The notes below the pieces were generated by a model that saw nothing but the letters and a program-made list of their open reading frames with translations, ran no database searches and was not told where the DNA came from. This document shows positions 56,534-64,000 of a DNA stretch of 64,000 bases, piece by piece. The stretch is from the NCBI RefSeq assembly GCF_003990725.2, contig NZ_CP030064.1, forward strand, positions 62,001-126,000, given 5' to 3'. The DNA is from Halorubrum sp. PV6. Its GTDB lineage: Archaea > Halobacteriota > Halobacteria > Halobacteriales > Haloferacaceae. Made by a program: the position numbers and the translations under genes. How positions within the stretch are numbered: the stretch's first letter is position 1; every line of letters begins with the position of its first letter.

Positions 56534-56685
56534 ACACACAGTCGCGTCCGTGTACCGTATAACGCTTTCCGTTACCCACTCTCCGCGGCCGAGGGCTCAC
56601 GTCGCGGCGACTCCGGGCGTCGCTGTGATGCCGGTCGATCGGCCACCGACGCGAGCTTCCCCGTCGAGAACAGTCGAGCGACGGG

Positions 56686-58134
56686 CTAGAACACGTCGTC
56701 GGCGTCGATGGTCCCGTCGCGCTCCGTCCCGCGGACCGTGACCTCCTCGCCGAGCCGCAGGCTCGCATCGGTCGCGACGCTTTTCGTCTGCTGGCCGTCG
56801 TCTAACACGACCGGATCTCCGGTCTGAACAACCGTGCCGGTGAACTCGATGCCCTCCGTCGCAGCCGCCGCCGCGGCCGCTGCGCCGCCTCCGGCCTCGT
56901 CGTCTCCGCTCTCGCCGGCGACGGCCTCGGCGGCCGCCTTCTGTCCGTCCTCGGCGAACGCACCCAGTCCCGTGTCGCTCGCACCGCGCTCCGCCCCGCC
57001 GTCGCCGCCCGCGCCCGACGCGCTGCCCCCCTCGTCAAGCACGGTGACGGTCGACCGCCAGTTCGCGGAGGCTTCGAGGTCGTCCTGCCAGCCGTCTTGG
57101 ATCTCGACGTCGGTGAAGACGACCTGGTCGGCCAAGTCGATATCGCGGTCCGCCTTCTCGCCCCACAGCGCGACCCGGATCTCGCCGGTGTCGTCTTTGA
57201 TCCGGACGTTTCGGACCTGTCCCTCGGAGCCGTCGTCGCGGTCGAACGTGCGGACCGGGTCCGTCTCGATGACGCCGCCGCCGATGTCGACGATCTGGTC
57301 GATCTCCACCTCGGCGATGTCGGTCGTCTCCGGGACGTACTCGACGTCCTCGTCGACGCGTTCAACAGTGCCGCGGTCGCCGACGTGAAGTTCGAGGTCG
57401 CCGTCGCGCTCCCGGACGTAGCCGTCGCCGACCTCGACGACTTCGCCGGCTTCGAACTCCTCGGCGAGGTCGGCCTTCCCGTCCCACAGCGTCACGCGCA
57501 CGCGACCCGTCTCGTCGCCGACGGTGAGGTTGGCGACGCGCCCCTCGCTTCCGTCGTCGCGGTCGAACGTGCGGACCGCGTCCGTGTCGAGGACCTGTCC
57601 GACGAGGTCCACGTCAGACGCGCCGAGCGAGAGGTCTTCCACCTGGTACGTGTCGAGCACCTGCACGTCGACCTCGGCGTCCTCGTCCGGTTCGACCTTG
57701 TCGGCGCTCACTTCGAGCCCGCTGTACCCCTCCTTCGGGCGGCCCATGACGCGGACCACCTGGCCGACTTCCAACTCCTCGTCGGCCGCCACGGCCATGT
57801 CGTCCCAGAGCGCGACCCGGACCGAGCCGGAGGCGTCCGCCACGTCGACGTTGCAGACGCGCCCCTCCTCGGCGTCCTCGCCGTCCCGCTCGAAGGTTTT
57901 GACGTCCCCGATGGCGGTCACCTTCCCGAGGAACTTCACGTCGTTCATGCCGGGCTCGATGTCGGCGATCGTCTCGGCCTCTTCGTCGCGCAACTCGTGG
58001 GCGATCAGCATCGCGGCCGTCTCCTCGTCGGCGAGCCCGCCCATCTGCTCGACTTTGTCCTCGACGGCCGCCTCGAACTCCTCGAACTCGACGTCGGTGT
58101 CGAGACCCCCGTAGACGTCCTCTATCACTCCCAT
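56686..58134 (-). CDS. Single-stranded DNA-binding protein RPA, three OB folds
   Basis: A 482-residue RPA-like protein. Three OB folds follow each other (around 70-150, 165-250 and 275-365). Each has a repeated pattern such as VRTFDRDDGSEGRVANLTV ... RVRVTLWDGKA. An Ala/Gly/Glu-rich linker (about 390-430) and a short C-terminal beta domain end in RDGTIDADDVF. No zinc finger. It resembles the haloarchaeal RpaC/Rpa2 kind, which works in replication and repair. It is encoded next to histone and HDAC, an order I recall from Haloferax as well. Start MGVIEDVYG at 58134; TATA box near 58164-58172. Confidence 0.9.
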   Translation of the reverse strand: MGVIEDVYGGLDTDVEFEEFEAAVEDKVEQMGGLADEETAAMLIAHELRDEEAETIADIEPGMNDVKFLGKVTAIGDVKTFERDGEDAEEGRVCNVDVADASGSVRVALWDDMAVAADEELEVGQVVRVMGRPKEGYSGLEVSADKVEPDEDAEVDVQVLDTYQVEDLSLGASDVDLVGQVLDTDAVRTFDRDDGSEGRVANLTVGDETGRVRVTLWDGKADLAEEFEAGEVVEVGDGYVRERDGDLELHVGDRGTVERVDEDVEYVPETTDIAEVEIDQIVDIGGGVIETDPVRTFDRDDGSEGQVRNVRIKDDTGEIRVALWGEKADRDIDLADQVVFTDVEIQDGWQDDLEASANWRSTVTVLDEGGSASGAGGDGGAERGASDTGLGAFAEDGQKAAAEAVAGESGDDEAGGGAAAAAAAATEGIEFTGTVVQTGDPVVLDDGQQTKSVATDASLRLGEEVTVRGTERDGTIDADDVF

Positions 58135-58472
58135 ACGCGTACCTCCTCGGTTGTCGAGTCCGCGCATAAGCGTTGTCCTTGCTGCGATCTCGCGGCCGCG
58201 CTCGTGTCCGCTTTCGGCCCGCTCCGGGGCGCGTTCGCCAATCGAGTCCGCGGCGTCGCCGTCGCGGATCGGGGTTCGGTCATGTCGATCCCTCGGGCCC
58301 CCTCGATACAAAAGGTGTGCAATCTCACTCGGGGTTTCACGTCCCTGCGCGTCCGGCGCTCGACGCTCTGTCAACCGTGCGGAGCCGACCCCCTTCGCGC
58401 CGCATGCGACCACCCGCCACGCGGCCTCCGTACCGTAACCGTCTTAAGTTCTACCGCGGTACGTTTGCTTGA
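58135..58472. other. Intergenic region with two opposite promoters
   Basis: Contains the minus-strand TATA box of the RPA gene (GCTTATGCG, about 58164-58172) and, near its right end, the TATA-like CTTAAGTT (58443-58450) about 26 bp before tRNA-Arg. I see no gene between them. Confidence 0.55.
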
Positions 58473-58545
58473 GTCCTGGTAGGGTAGTGGACTATCCTCT
58501 TGGCTTGCGGAGCCAGGGACCGGAGTTCAAATCTCCGTCAGGACG
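58473..58545 (+). tRNA. tRNA-Arg (GCG)
   Basis: A 73-nt tRNA. Acceptor GTCCTGG / TCAGGAC (last pair G-U), discriminator G. Anticodon stem TTGGC/GCCAG encloses the loop TTGCGGA, anticodon GCG (Arg, CGC codons). T-arm CGGAGTTCAAATCTCCG. No CCA encoded. TATA box at 58443-58450. Confidence 0.95.
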
Positions 58546-58840
58546 TTTTCGGATGCACCAAACGGCGAGCATCGCGAGCCGTGCGTGCATCCGAAAACGC
58601 CGCGGAGATTTGTGCAGGAAAGTCGCAGCGGCCGAGCGTAGCGAGACCGGAGGTCTCGCAGGCAGCCGGCGCGAAGCGCCGGCAACGAAGCGAGGCCGAC
58701 CGTCTTTCCGAGTTCAAATCTCCGTCAGGACGCTCACTTTGCGGCTCTCTCACTTCGTTCGGGAGCCGCTGCGTTCGGTCCTGACGTGCCTCACGCTCGC
58801 TTCGCTCGCGTGAGACTCCGTCAGGACGTTTTCGGATGCA
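58546..58840 (+). repeat. tRNA-Arg 3'-end copies, direct and inverted
   Basis: Two direct copies of the tRNA end: 58710-58732 (23 bases, T-arm to discriminator) and 58815-58840 (acceptor strand plus 13 bases of trailer, CTCCGTCAGGACG then TTTTCGGATGCAC). An inverted copy of the trailer begins right after the tRNA: GTTTTCGGATGCAC (58545-58558) pairs perfectly with 58585-58598, and beyond it GCGGAGATTTG mirrors the T-arm. A further inverted acceptor piece GTCCTGAC lies near 58779. Short GAGCG(A/T)AGCGAG stretches fill the gaps. Confidence 0.85.
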
Positions 58841-58918
58841 CTATCAGGTTGTTCTCGGACACACCAGCCACGGCCAGCACCGCACGTAGGAGATTCTACT
58901 ACGCGCACGGCTGTTTGG

Positions 58919-58930
58919 CATTTATATACC
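58919..58930. promoter_or_regulatory. Orphan TATA-like element
   Basis: CATTTATATACC lies in the 3' region between tRNA-Arg and the antiporter gene. It reads as a TATA box on either strand but no gene starts at the right distance. It could drive a short RNA, either across the tRNA-end copies (minus) or antisense to the antiporter end (plus). Confidence 0.35.
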
Positions 58931-58996
58931 GTTACCTGTGTTTCGCTCCGACACTTCCTTGTTCACTCTGCAAACACACGACCCCGTCTCGCCGCC

Positions 58997-60853
58997 TCAA
59001 TCGTGCGGATGGAACCGCTCCATCGCGCGCTTGACTGCGGCCGAGTCGCCGATGAAGGTGACGTGATCGCCGTACTCTAACACGCTGTCCGCCGACGGCA
59101 CGTTATTCTCGCCGTCACGACTGACGACGGCGACGAAGGCGCCGTCCGGAATCTTCGCGTTGAGGTCGCGGATCGTCTTCCCCGCGAGGTTCTCCGCCGT
59201 CACCTCGACCTCCTGAACGTCGTGGCTGTCGCCCAGTTCGTTCATCCAGTGTGTGATCGCCGGCCGCTCGATCTCGTCGTCGATGGCGACCGCCGTCGCC
59301 GTCGGGGAGTCGATCGCCGTCACGCCGATGCTGTCGAAGGCGTCGGTGTTCTCCGAGTCGTTCACCCGCGAGTACACCGCCTCGATGTCGAACTTCGTTA
59401 TCGCGAGCTGGCACGTGAGGAGGTTGATGTCGTCGTCCGCGGTCACCGTGATCACGCGCTTTGCGTCCTCGATGCCCGCGCTCCGGAGCGTCTCCGTGTC
59501 GCTCCCGTCGCCTTCGTAGACGGTGAACCCCTCCGAGCGCGCCCGCTCGACCACTTCGTCGTCCATCTCGACGATGACGACGTACTCTCCGCGCCGCTCC
59601 AGTCGTGTGGCGAGCGCCTGGCCGACCCGGCCGCCGCCGATGATTATCGTGCGCATTGGTGACACTCCAAGGACGTTGCCGATCTGCTTTGCCAGCCCCG
59701 CTTCGATCGCGACCGTCGCGAAGATGACGGCGAACACCGTCCCGACCAACAGCTCGCCCGCCGCCACGTTCCCGGCGAGTTCGAGTTCGATGGCGAACAG
59801 TGTGGCCACGCTCGCCGGAATGATCCCTCGGGGGCCGACGCCGGCGATGAACAGCCGCTCCGGCCAGGTGAACCGCTCGACGCCGGCGGTCGCGATCAGC
59901 GCGCCGAGCGGCCGGAGGACGAGCATGATGACGAGGACGAGCGCGATCGCGCCGACCCCGAGCGCCGCGATCGCTTCGACGTCTATCAGCGCGGCCAGCG
60001 AGATGAACACGAACGATAAGACGACGAGCGTCGTGTTCTCCGCGAACCGCTCGATCTCTTCTCTGTTGTCGATGTCGAGGTTGCCGAGCAGGATCCCGCT
60101 CGTCGCCGCAGCCGCGATACCCGCCTCGGCGGCGACGGCCTCGGCGGCCGCGAACGCCCCGACCGCCGCCGCCAACACGAGGAACTGCGAGGCCTGCACG
60201 TCGCGTTCGGGGACGAAGTTGCTGTTCAACAGGTAGTAGATGATGACGGTCGCGAGCACCCCGGCGGCCACCCCGACCCCGAGCCGCTGGAGAAACGACA
60301 GCACGGTCGCCGGGACGCCCAGATCGTCAAGCAACAGCGTCTCGAAGATCACCACGGCGACGATCGCGGCCGTCACGTCGTTGACGATCCCCTCCGTCTC
60401 CAGTGCGGTCGCGACGTGGTCCCTGACCCGCACGACGTTGAGTATCGGCGTGATGACCGTCGGTCCGGTCGCCACCAGCAGCGCCCCGATGAGCAGCGAA
60501 ATATCCCAGCTTGCTCCCTCGAAGAACCGGACCGCCGCCGCCGTTCCGAGGAACATCACGAGGGCGCTCACCGTCACCAAGCGGAGCGACGCCGTCGACG
60601 CGCCGCGGATCCGTTCGATCCGCAGCGCAAACGCCCCCTCGAAGACGATGATCGCGACGCTGATCCCGACGATGATCTCCAGGCCGCTCCCAAACGTGTC
60701 CAGCGTTACGAGCCCCAACACCTCCGGTCCCAGCACGACGCCGATGAGGAGGTAAAAGATGACACTCGGCACCTTCAGACGGTGCGCGACCAACTGGACG
60801 ACGAGTCCCGACACGAGGATCGCCGCGATGACCGGCAACAGGCTACTGGACAC
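58997..60853 (-). CDS. Cation:proton antiporter with TrkA-type regulatory domains
   Basis: A 618-residue protein. The first ~390 residues form about twelve membrane helices of the CPA superfamily with ATGPTVITPILNVV and EGIVNDVTAAIVA (the ND pair marks the NhaP/CPA1 type). Then comes an RCK/TrkA-N domain (IIIGGGRVGQALATRLERRG) and a TrkA-C domain at the end. It exchanges Na+ or K+ for H+ across the membrane, gated by a nucleotide. A GTG start at 60853 (VSSSLLPVI) puts the first helix at the N-terminus; the open frame upstream is non-coding. Confidence 0.87.
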   Translation of the reverse strand: MSSSLLPVIAAILVSGLVVQLVAHRLKVPSVIFYLLIGVVLGPEVLGLVTLDTFGSGLEIIVGISVAIIVFEGAFALRIERIRGASTASLRLVTVSALVMFLGTAAAVRFFEGASWDISLLIGALLVATGPTVITPILNVVRVRDHVATALETEGIVNDVTAAIVAVVIFETLLLDDLGVPATVLSFLQRLGVGVAAGVLATVIIYYLLNSNFVPERDVQASQFLVLAAAVGAFAAAEAVAAEAGIAAAATSGILLGNLDIDNREEIERFAENTTLVVLSFVFISLAALIDVEAIAALGVGAIALVLVIMLVLRPLGALIATAGVERFTWPERLFIAGVGPRGIIPASVATLFAIELELAGNVAAGELLVGTVFAVIFATVAIEAGLAKQIGNVLGVSPMRTIIIGGGRVGQALATRLERRGEYVVIVEMDDEVVERARSEGFTVYEGDGSDTETLRSAGIEDAKRVITVTADDDINLLTCQLAITKFDIEAVYSRVNDSENTDAFDSIGVTAIDSPTATAVAIDDEIERPAITHWMNELGDSHDVQEVEVTAENLAGKTIRDLNAKIPDGAFVAVVSRDGENNVPSADSVLEYGDHVTFIGDSAAVKRAMERFHPHD

Positions 60854-61439
60854 GACTACTGGCCGTAGGGGCCGCCCCGTCTTAGTGTATGTGCCACGAC
60901 CCGTGCCCGCCGCGTCGTTCCCGATACAAAATAACCGCTGGACATCTCTATTAAATATCCAATAATGACAATGCGTCGCACACACGGGTAATTATTAATC
61001 CGCATCCGTCTGTACGGGCAGATACGCCCGTGCGGAACCCCCCCGCTGGGCGCAACCCATGACCACCCGCACCCCGATCCCCACGCTCGCCCCCCGCTGG
61101 AGCGCCGGGTACCGGGGTTGCGGTTCGGTCGTCGCTCGATCCGACGCCGTCCCCGCGTAACCCGCGTGGGGGCGGTCGGCCTCGCCGGTCGGAGCGAGCG
61201 CTCCCTCTCTCCCGTCCTTCCAACAGTTGGACCCGGTCGCTCGACCGACAGAGCCTCGGGTGAGGACCCGGCCCGCGTCCGACGCCGAGGCCGGCGTTCC
61301 GATCGCGGTCGTCGACTCCACGAGGCGCACACTCGCCGACGCCGGTCGACGACGGTCCCCGACTGACGCATCGACGGTCCCCGACTGACGCATCGACACC
61401 GCCCGCGGCGCGGGGCTCCGCGCCACCCTCCACCCACCA
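60854..61439. other. Long intergenic region, A/T-rich promoter area then G/C-rich with a 22-bp repeat
   Basis: 60935-61012 is A/T-rich with several TATA-like elements (CTATTAAATATCC; GTAATTATTAATCC) that could serve the antiporter (minus) and a rightward transcript. A 33-codon frame at 61059-61160 is too short to call. At 61351-61394 a 22-bp sequence (GACGGTCCCCGACTGACGCA then TC) is present twice in tandem. No clear gene is seen. Confidence 0.5.
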
Positions 61440-61733
61440 ATGCGACGAGACAACTCGCCTTCGAGACGCACCAGACGCATGAGACGCCCCGACCGCTACG
61501 CCGGGCCAGCGCTGCCCGACCGCCTCCCCTCGTGGCGCGCGGCCCTGACGCTCGCGGCCCTGTCGGCCCTGCCGTTCGTCCTCGGCGCGTTCCCGGTCGC
61601 GACCGCGGTCCTCGCGGCCGCGCTCGCCGGGACCGTCGTCGGCGTGGCCCTCCATCGCCGATATCCGGACGCGGTCGACCGCGCGGCGCCCCGCCTCCCG
61701 GCCGGTGACGAGTCGGTCCCCGCTGACGGCTGA
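61440..61733 (+). CDS. Small membrane protein with two hydrophobic helices
   Basis: A 97-residue protein. The charged N-terminus (MRRDNSPSRRTRRMRRPDRY) may be shorter if the ATG at 61479 is used. Two hydrophobic segments follow (AALTLAALSALPFVLGAFPV and ATAVLAAALAGTVVGVALHR), then a polar tail. No function recognised. Confidence 0.6.
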   Translation: MRRDNSPSRRTRRMRRPDRYAGPALPDRLPSWRAALTLAALSALPFVLGAFPVATAVLAAALAGTVVGVALHRRYPDAVDRAAPRLPAGDESVPADG

Positions 61734-61818
61734 CCGAGGTCCCCGCTGACAGCCCCTCCTCCCGTCCGCTCTCCGCTCGGCCTCACCGCTTATCTGTCGG
61801 CGCCTCCGAGCCGTCGGT

Positions 61819-62466
61819 ATGACCGACGCCGACTCCGACGAGCGACCCCCGCCCCCCGTTCCCGTCGCGCTCCGCGCCGGGGCCGCCCTCTTCAACGAAG
61901 GACACGTCCTCGCGGCCCACGACCCGTGGGAAGCGGCGTGGCTCCCCCTGGCCGACGGTCGCGACGAGCGCCTGCTCCACGGGCTGATCGCGGCCGCGGC
62001 GGCGACCCACCACGCCGCCGACCACAACTGGTCCGGCGCGGTCGGCTGTGCGGGCAACGCGGTGACGTACCTCGGCGACGCGGGACCGACGCCGCGAGGC
62101 CTCGATTCGGCACCCGTCCGTGAGTGGTGCCGGCGACTGGCGGCCGACCCGGAGGCGATCGAGCGGTCGAGCCCCCCGACCATCCGCATCGACGGGACGG
62201 CGCCGCGGTTCGACAATCTCGACCTGTCGGCGGCGCTGCTCGCGGCGCCCGTGCTGGCGGACGCGGTCGCGCCGGGCGACGCGGCCGCGTTCGAGACCGC
62301 GGCCGAACTCGCCCGCGAGGAGGAAGGAACCGCCCGGACGACGGTCACCGAACTCCTCTTCGCGTTCCTCCGCACTCCCGACGCCCGCCCGCAGGTGGCC
62401 GCGCGGCTCACCGATCACGTAGAACTGGCAACGCGGAAGCGACGCGACGTCGACGACCTCTTTTAG
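61819..62466 (+). CDS. DUF309-family protein
   Basis: A 215-residue helical protein with the DUF309 core FNEGHVLAAHDPWEAAWLPL ... DERLLHGLIAAAAATHHA near the N-terminus. The family is common in archaea and some bacteria; its job is unknown. The C-terminal ~100 residues are a haloarchaeal addition. A TATA-like GCTTATC (61789-61795) lies about 25 bp upstream, so the message is probably leaderless. Confidence 0.85.
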   Translation: MTDADSDERPPPPVPVALRAGAALFNEGHVLAAHDPWEAAWLPLADGRDERLLHGLIAAAAATHHAADHNWSGAVGCAGNAVTYLGDAGPTPRGLDSAPVREWCRRLAADPEAIERSSPPTIRIDGTAPRFDNLDLSAALLAAPVLADAVAPGDAAAFETAAELAREEEGTARTTVTELLFAFLRTPDARPQVAARLTDHVELATRKRRDVDDLF

Positions 62467-62477
62467 CTGCTACCGCG

Positions 62478-63371
62478 TCAGGCGTTGTCGGTCGGCGTGT
62501 CGGGGTCCGCCGGGAAGTTCGGCTCGGCCGGGGGGTCGGCCGCGTCGTTTTTATCGGCCGCGTCGTCGGGGTCGTCGTCGACGCCCGCGTCGGCCTTGGG
62601 TTTCCCGTCGAAGGTGTAGTCGGCGGAGTTGTCGGCCGGGTCGTAGCCGAGGGCCTCGCGGGCGCGCTCGATGGAGTAGTACCGCCGGTCGTTGTTCGAG
62701 ATCCCGTAGACGACCTCGTAGCCGTACTCCGCCTGCAGACACCGGTCGAACAGGTGCGCGCAGTCGCGGTGTGAGAGCCACATCGCCTGTCCCCGCTCGT
62801 ACTCCCGCGGCGGGTGGTCCTTGGTGAGGTTCCCGATCCGGACGCAGACGACGCTCATGTCGAACTCGTCGTGGTAGAATCGCCCGAGCGACTCCCCGGC
62901 CGCCTTCGAGACGCCGTAGAGGTTTCCGGGCCGGGGGAGTTCGGTCCCGTCCAGCCGGTAGCTGTCGTCCGACCGATAGAGGTCCGGGGTGCGCTCTTCG
63001 GTCTCGTAACCGCCGACCGCGTGGTTCGAGGAGGCGAACGCGAACTTCTCGACGCCCGCGTCGACCGCGGCGCGCATCACGACCTGCGTCCCGTCGATGT
63101 TGTTCCGAAGCACCGAGTCCCACGGGGCCGTCTTCCGGGGGTCGCCGGCGAGGTGGATCACCGCGCCGACGCCGTCTATCGCCGCTCGGACCGCGTCGGC
63201 GTCGGTGATGTCTGCGACGTACCGGTCGGCGTCGGGGACCCTGTTCGGCACCTTCGCCGCGGGCAGCGGCTCCCTGTCGAGGAGTCGCCACTCGTAGTCG
63301 TCGCCGATGCCGCGGAGGATGGCTTGCCCCACCCGTCCCCCGGCGCCCGTCAGCAGGACCGGCTCGTCCAT
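62478..63371 (-). CDS. azf: NAD-dependent glucose-6-phosphate dehydrogenase (Azf type)
   Basis: A 297-residue short-chain/extended dehydrogenase. The NAD-binding loop TGAGGRVGQAIL, the catalytic Tyr/Lys in YGVSKAAGESLG and SSNHAVGGYETEERTPDLYR match the haloarchaeal Azf that oxidises glucose-6-phosphate with NAD+ at the start of the oxidative pentose phosphate path, unrelated to classical Zwf. Compared with Haloferax Azf, as I remember its length (~262 aa), there is an extra acidic, Pro/Asp-rich C-terminal tail of ~35 residues (GVDDDPDDAADKNDAADPP). The gene lies convergent with DUF309. Confidence 0.86.
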   Translation of the reverse strand: MDEPVLLTGAGGRVGQAILRGIGDDYEWRLLDREPLPAAKVPNRVPDADRYVADITDADAVRAAIDGVGAVIHLAGDPRKTAPWDSVLRNNIDGTQVVMRAAVDAGVEKFAFASSNHAVGGYETEERTPDLYRSDDSYRLDGTELPRPGNLYGVSKAAGESLGRFYHDEFDMSVVCVRIGNLTKDHPPREYERGQAMWLSHRDCAHLFDRCLQAEYGYEVVYGISNNDRRYYSIERAREALGYDPADNSADYTFDGKPKADAGVDDDPDDAADKNDAADPPAEPNFPADPDTPTDNA

Positions 63372-63445
63372 TCGGTCGTACGTGGGCGCGAGACGGGCAT
63401 ATATGCCACGGTTCGGCCGCGATCGGGGCCGTCGTTGAAGCAGTC

Positions 63446-63796
63446 CTACAGTTTCTGCCGCGAAATGCTCACACCGGTCGGGGCGACGACGATCTGGTCG
63501 TCGCCCTTCTGGACGATGTCGCCGTCGACCTCCCGCGCGACCTGCCGCAGTTCGTCGATGATGTGTTCGATCGTCCGGTCCGAGGTGGAGTGCCGCGTGA
63601 TGTCCGCGATGACGAAGTCGCCGTCGTACACCGCGTCTTTGATCGGAATCACGTCGCTCTGGCTGCCGATCTCCGCGATGTGTACCTGCATTCCGCCGTC
63701 CGTGTGCGCCTCCGCGAAGTCGCCGAGGTCGAGTTCGACGTAATCGTCGACGGAGCGGTTCCCGCCGCCGCCGAGGATCTTGCTCATAATACCCAT
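63446..63796 (-). CDS. sepF: Archaeal SepF, FtsZ membrane anchor
   Basis: A 116-residue protein with N-terminal amphipathic membrane-binding helix (MGIMSKILGG), a charged linker (RSVDDYVELDLGDF) and the SepF fold (GGMQVHIAEIGSQSDVIPIK; VIADITRHSTSDRTIEHIID; QIVVAPTGVSIS). It tethers FtsZ to the membrane in archaeal cell division. The start at MGIMSKIL was chosen because this peptide is the conserved membrane anchor. Confidence 0.92.
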   Translation of the reverse strand: MGIMSKILGGGGNRSVDDYVELDLGDFAEAHTDGGMQVHIAEIGSQSDVIPIKDAVYDGDFVIADITRHSTSDRTIEHIIDELRQVAREVDGDIVQKGDDQIVVAPTGVSISRQKL

Positions 63797-63848
63797 ACAC
63801 ACCACACGAGGAGGTCAGACATTAGTTCTTACGTCAGACGCGCCCTCG

Positions 63849-64000
63849 TCAGCCGCTCTCGTCGAGCCGGTCCTGCCACTCCTGGACGCGCGCGAGCAGG
63901 TCCACCGGCGCGGTCGACGCCACGTCGACCTCGCGGAGCTCCTCGACCACGGCGCGGGTCTCGGGGGCCGTCTCGTCGGTCGCTTCGGCCTCGACGGCGG
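63849..64000 (-). CDS. Probable DNA mismatch repair protein MutS, C-terminal end (partial)
   Basis: Only the last 50 codons are in the window; the rest lies to the right. The sequence VVEELREVDVASTAPVDLLA then RVQEWQDRL resembles the conserved MutS end (I/L-x-x-x-D-L-x-x-T-T-P-L-x-A-L-x-x-L). Because so little is visible the call is tentative. Confidence 0.5.
   Translation of the reverse strand, partial: AVEAEATDETAPETRAVVEELREVDVASTAPVDLLARVQEWQDRLDESG

Noticed and set aside
61059-61160. 33-codon frame (MTTRTPIPTLAPRW...)
   Set aside because: Too short, no recognisable family and placed in a G/C-rich non-coding stretch.

Overview
The window is chromosomal DNA of an extremely halophilic archaeon (class Halobacteria), probably Halorubrum or a close relative. 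The evidence is the high G+C content, the acidic proteins, TATA/TFB-type promoters that are mostly leaderless, split RNA polymerase genes (B'', B', A', A''), a doublet histone, a sensory rhodopsin with its transducer, twin-arginine lipoproteins and archaeal SepF. The genus is inferred from protein character and gene order; no search was run.

Layout. 1-2.0 kb: the end of a receiver/histidine-kinase protein, then a protein-free zone with tRNA-Phe and tRNA-Pro and unusual ~120-bp repeats. 2.0-12.3 kb: a Ski2-like helicase, ribosomal protein L10e, the NucS endonuclease, S-adenosylhomocysteine hydrolase, an acidic Ig-like surface protein, an S-adenosylhomocysteine/methylthioadenosine deaminase, a LEA-type surface protein and MptD (pterin synthesis). 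12.5-20.0 kb: a complete five-gene peptide-type ABC importer. 20-31.5 kb: mostly single housekeeping genes (GTPBP1-like GTPase, a TFB, a ParA-like ATPase, a HIT protein, DoxX, RNase Z, an ABC exporter, the ArfB-type deformylase). 31.7-34.2 kb: a phototaxis pair (transducer then rhodopsin), followed convergently by a fused siroheme decarboxylase. 35.4-41.5 kb: a TrpD paralogue, NadE, Nudix, small conserved haloarchaeal proteins, a CBS protein, a strongly structured candidate ncRNA and a dUTPase/dCTP deaminase-family enzyme. 41.8-54.3 kb: aconitase, convergent with the transcription/translation cluster rpoH-rpoB2-rpoB1-rpoA1-rpoA2-nusA-(lipoprotein)-rps12-rps7. 54.7-58.5 kb: two tRNA-Asp genes, a histone/histone-deacetylase pair, a three-OB-fold RPA and tRNA-Arg. 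59-64 kb: a cation/proton antiporter with TrkA-type domains, DUF309, the NAD-dependent glucose-6-phosphate dehydrogenase Azf, SepF and the end of a probable MutS.

Most striking: all four tRNA loci (Phe, Pro, Asp, Arg) carry, just beyond the tRNA 3' end, one or more extra copies of the last ~22-23 bases of that same tRNA (T-arm plus 3' acceptor strand). The copies are set about 95-190 bp apart in related spacer DNA that also holds inverted T-arm remnants. At tRNA-Phe the unit is amplified as three identical 122-bp tandem copies. This looks like a tRNA-3'-end-associated repeat family (repeated integration scars, or a trailer element). Also notable are a three-hairpin ncRNA candidate at about 40.9-41.0 kb with its own promoter, and an identical 13-bp palindromic site upstream of both the peptide importer and aconitase, which suggests a shared regulator.

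No CRISPR array, rRNA gene, insertion sequence or transposase was seen.
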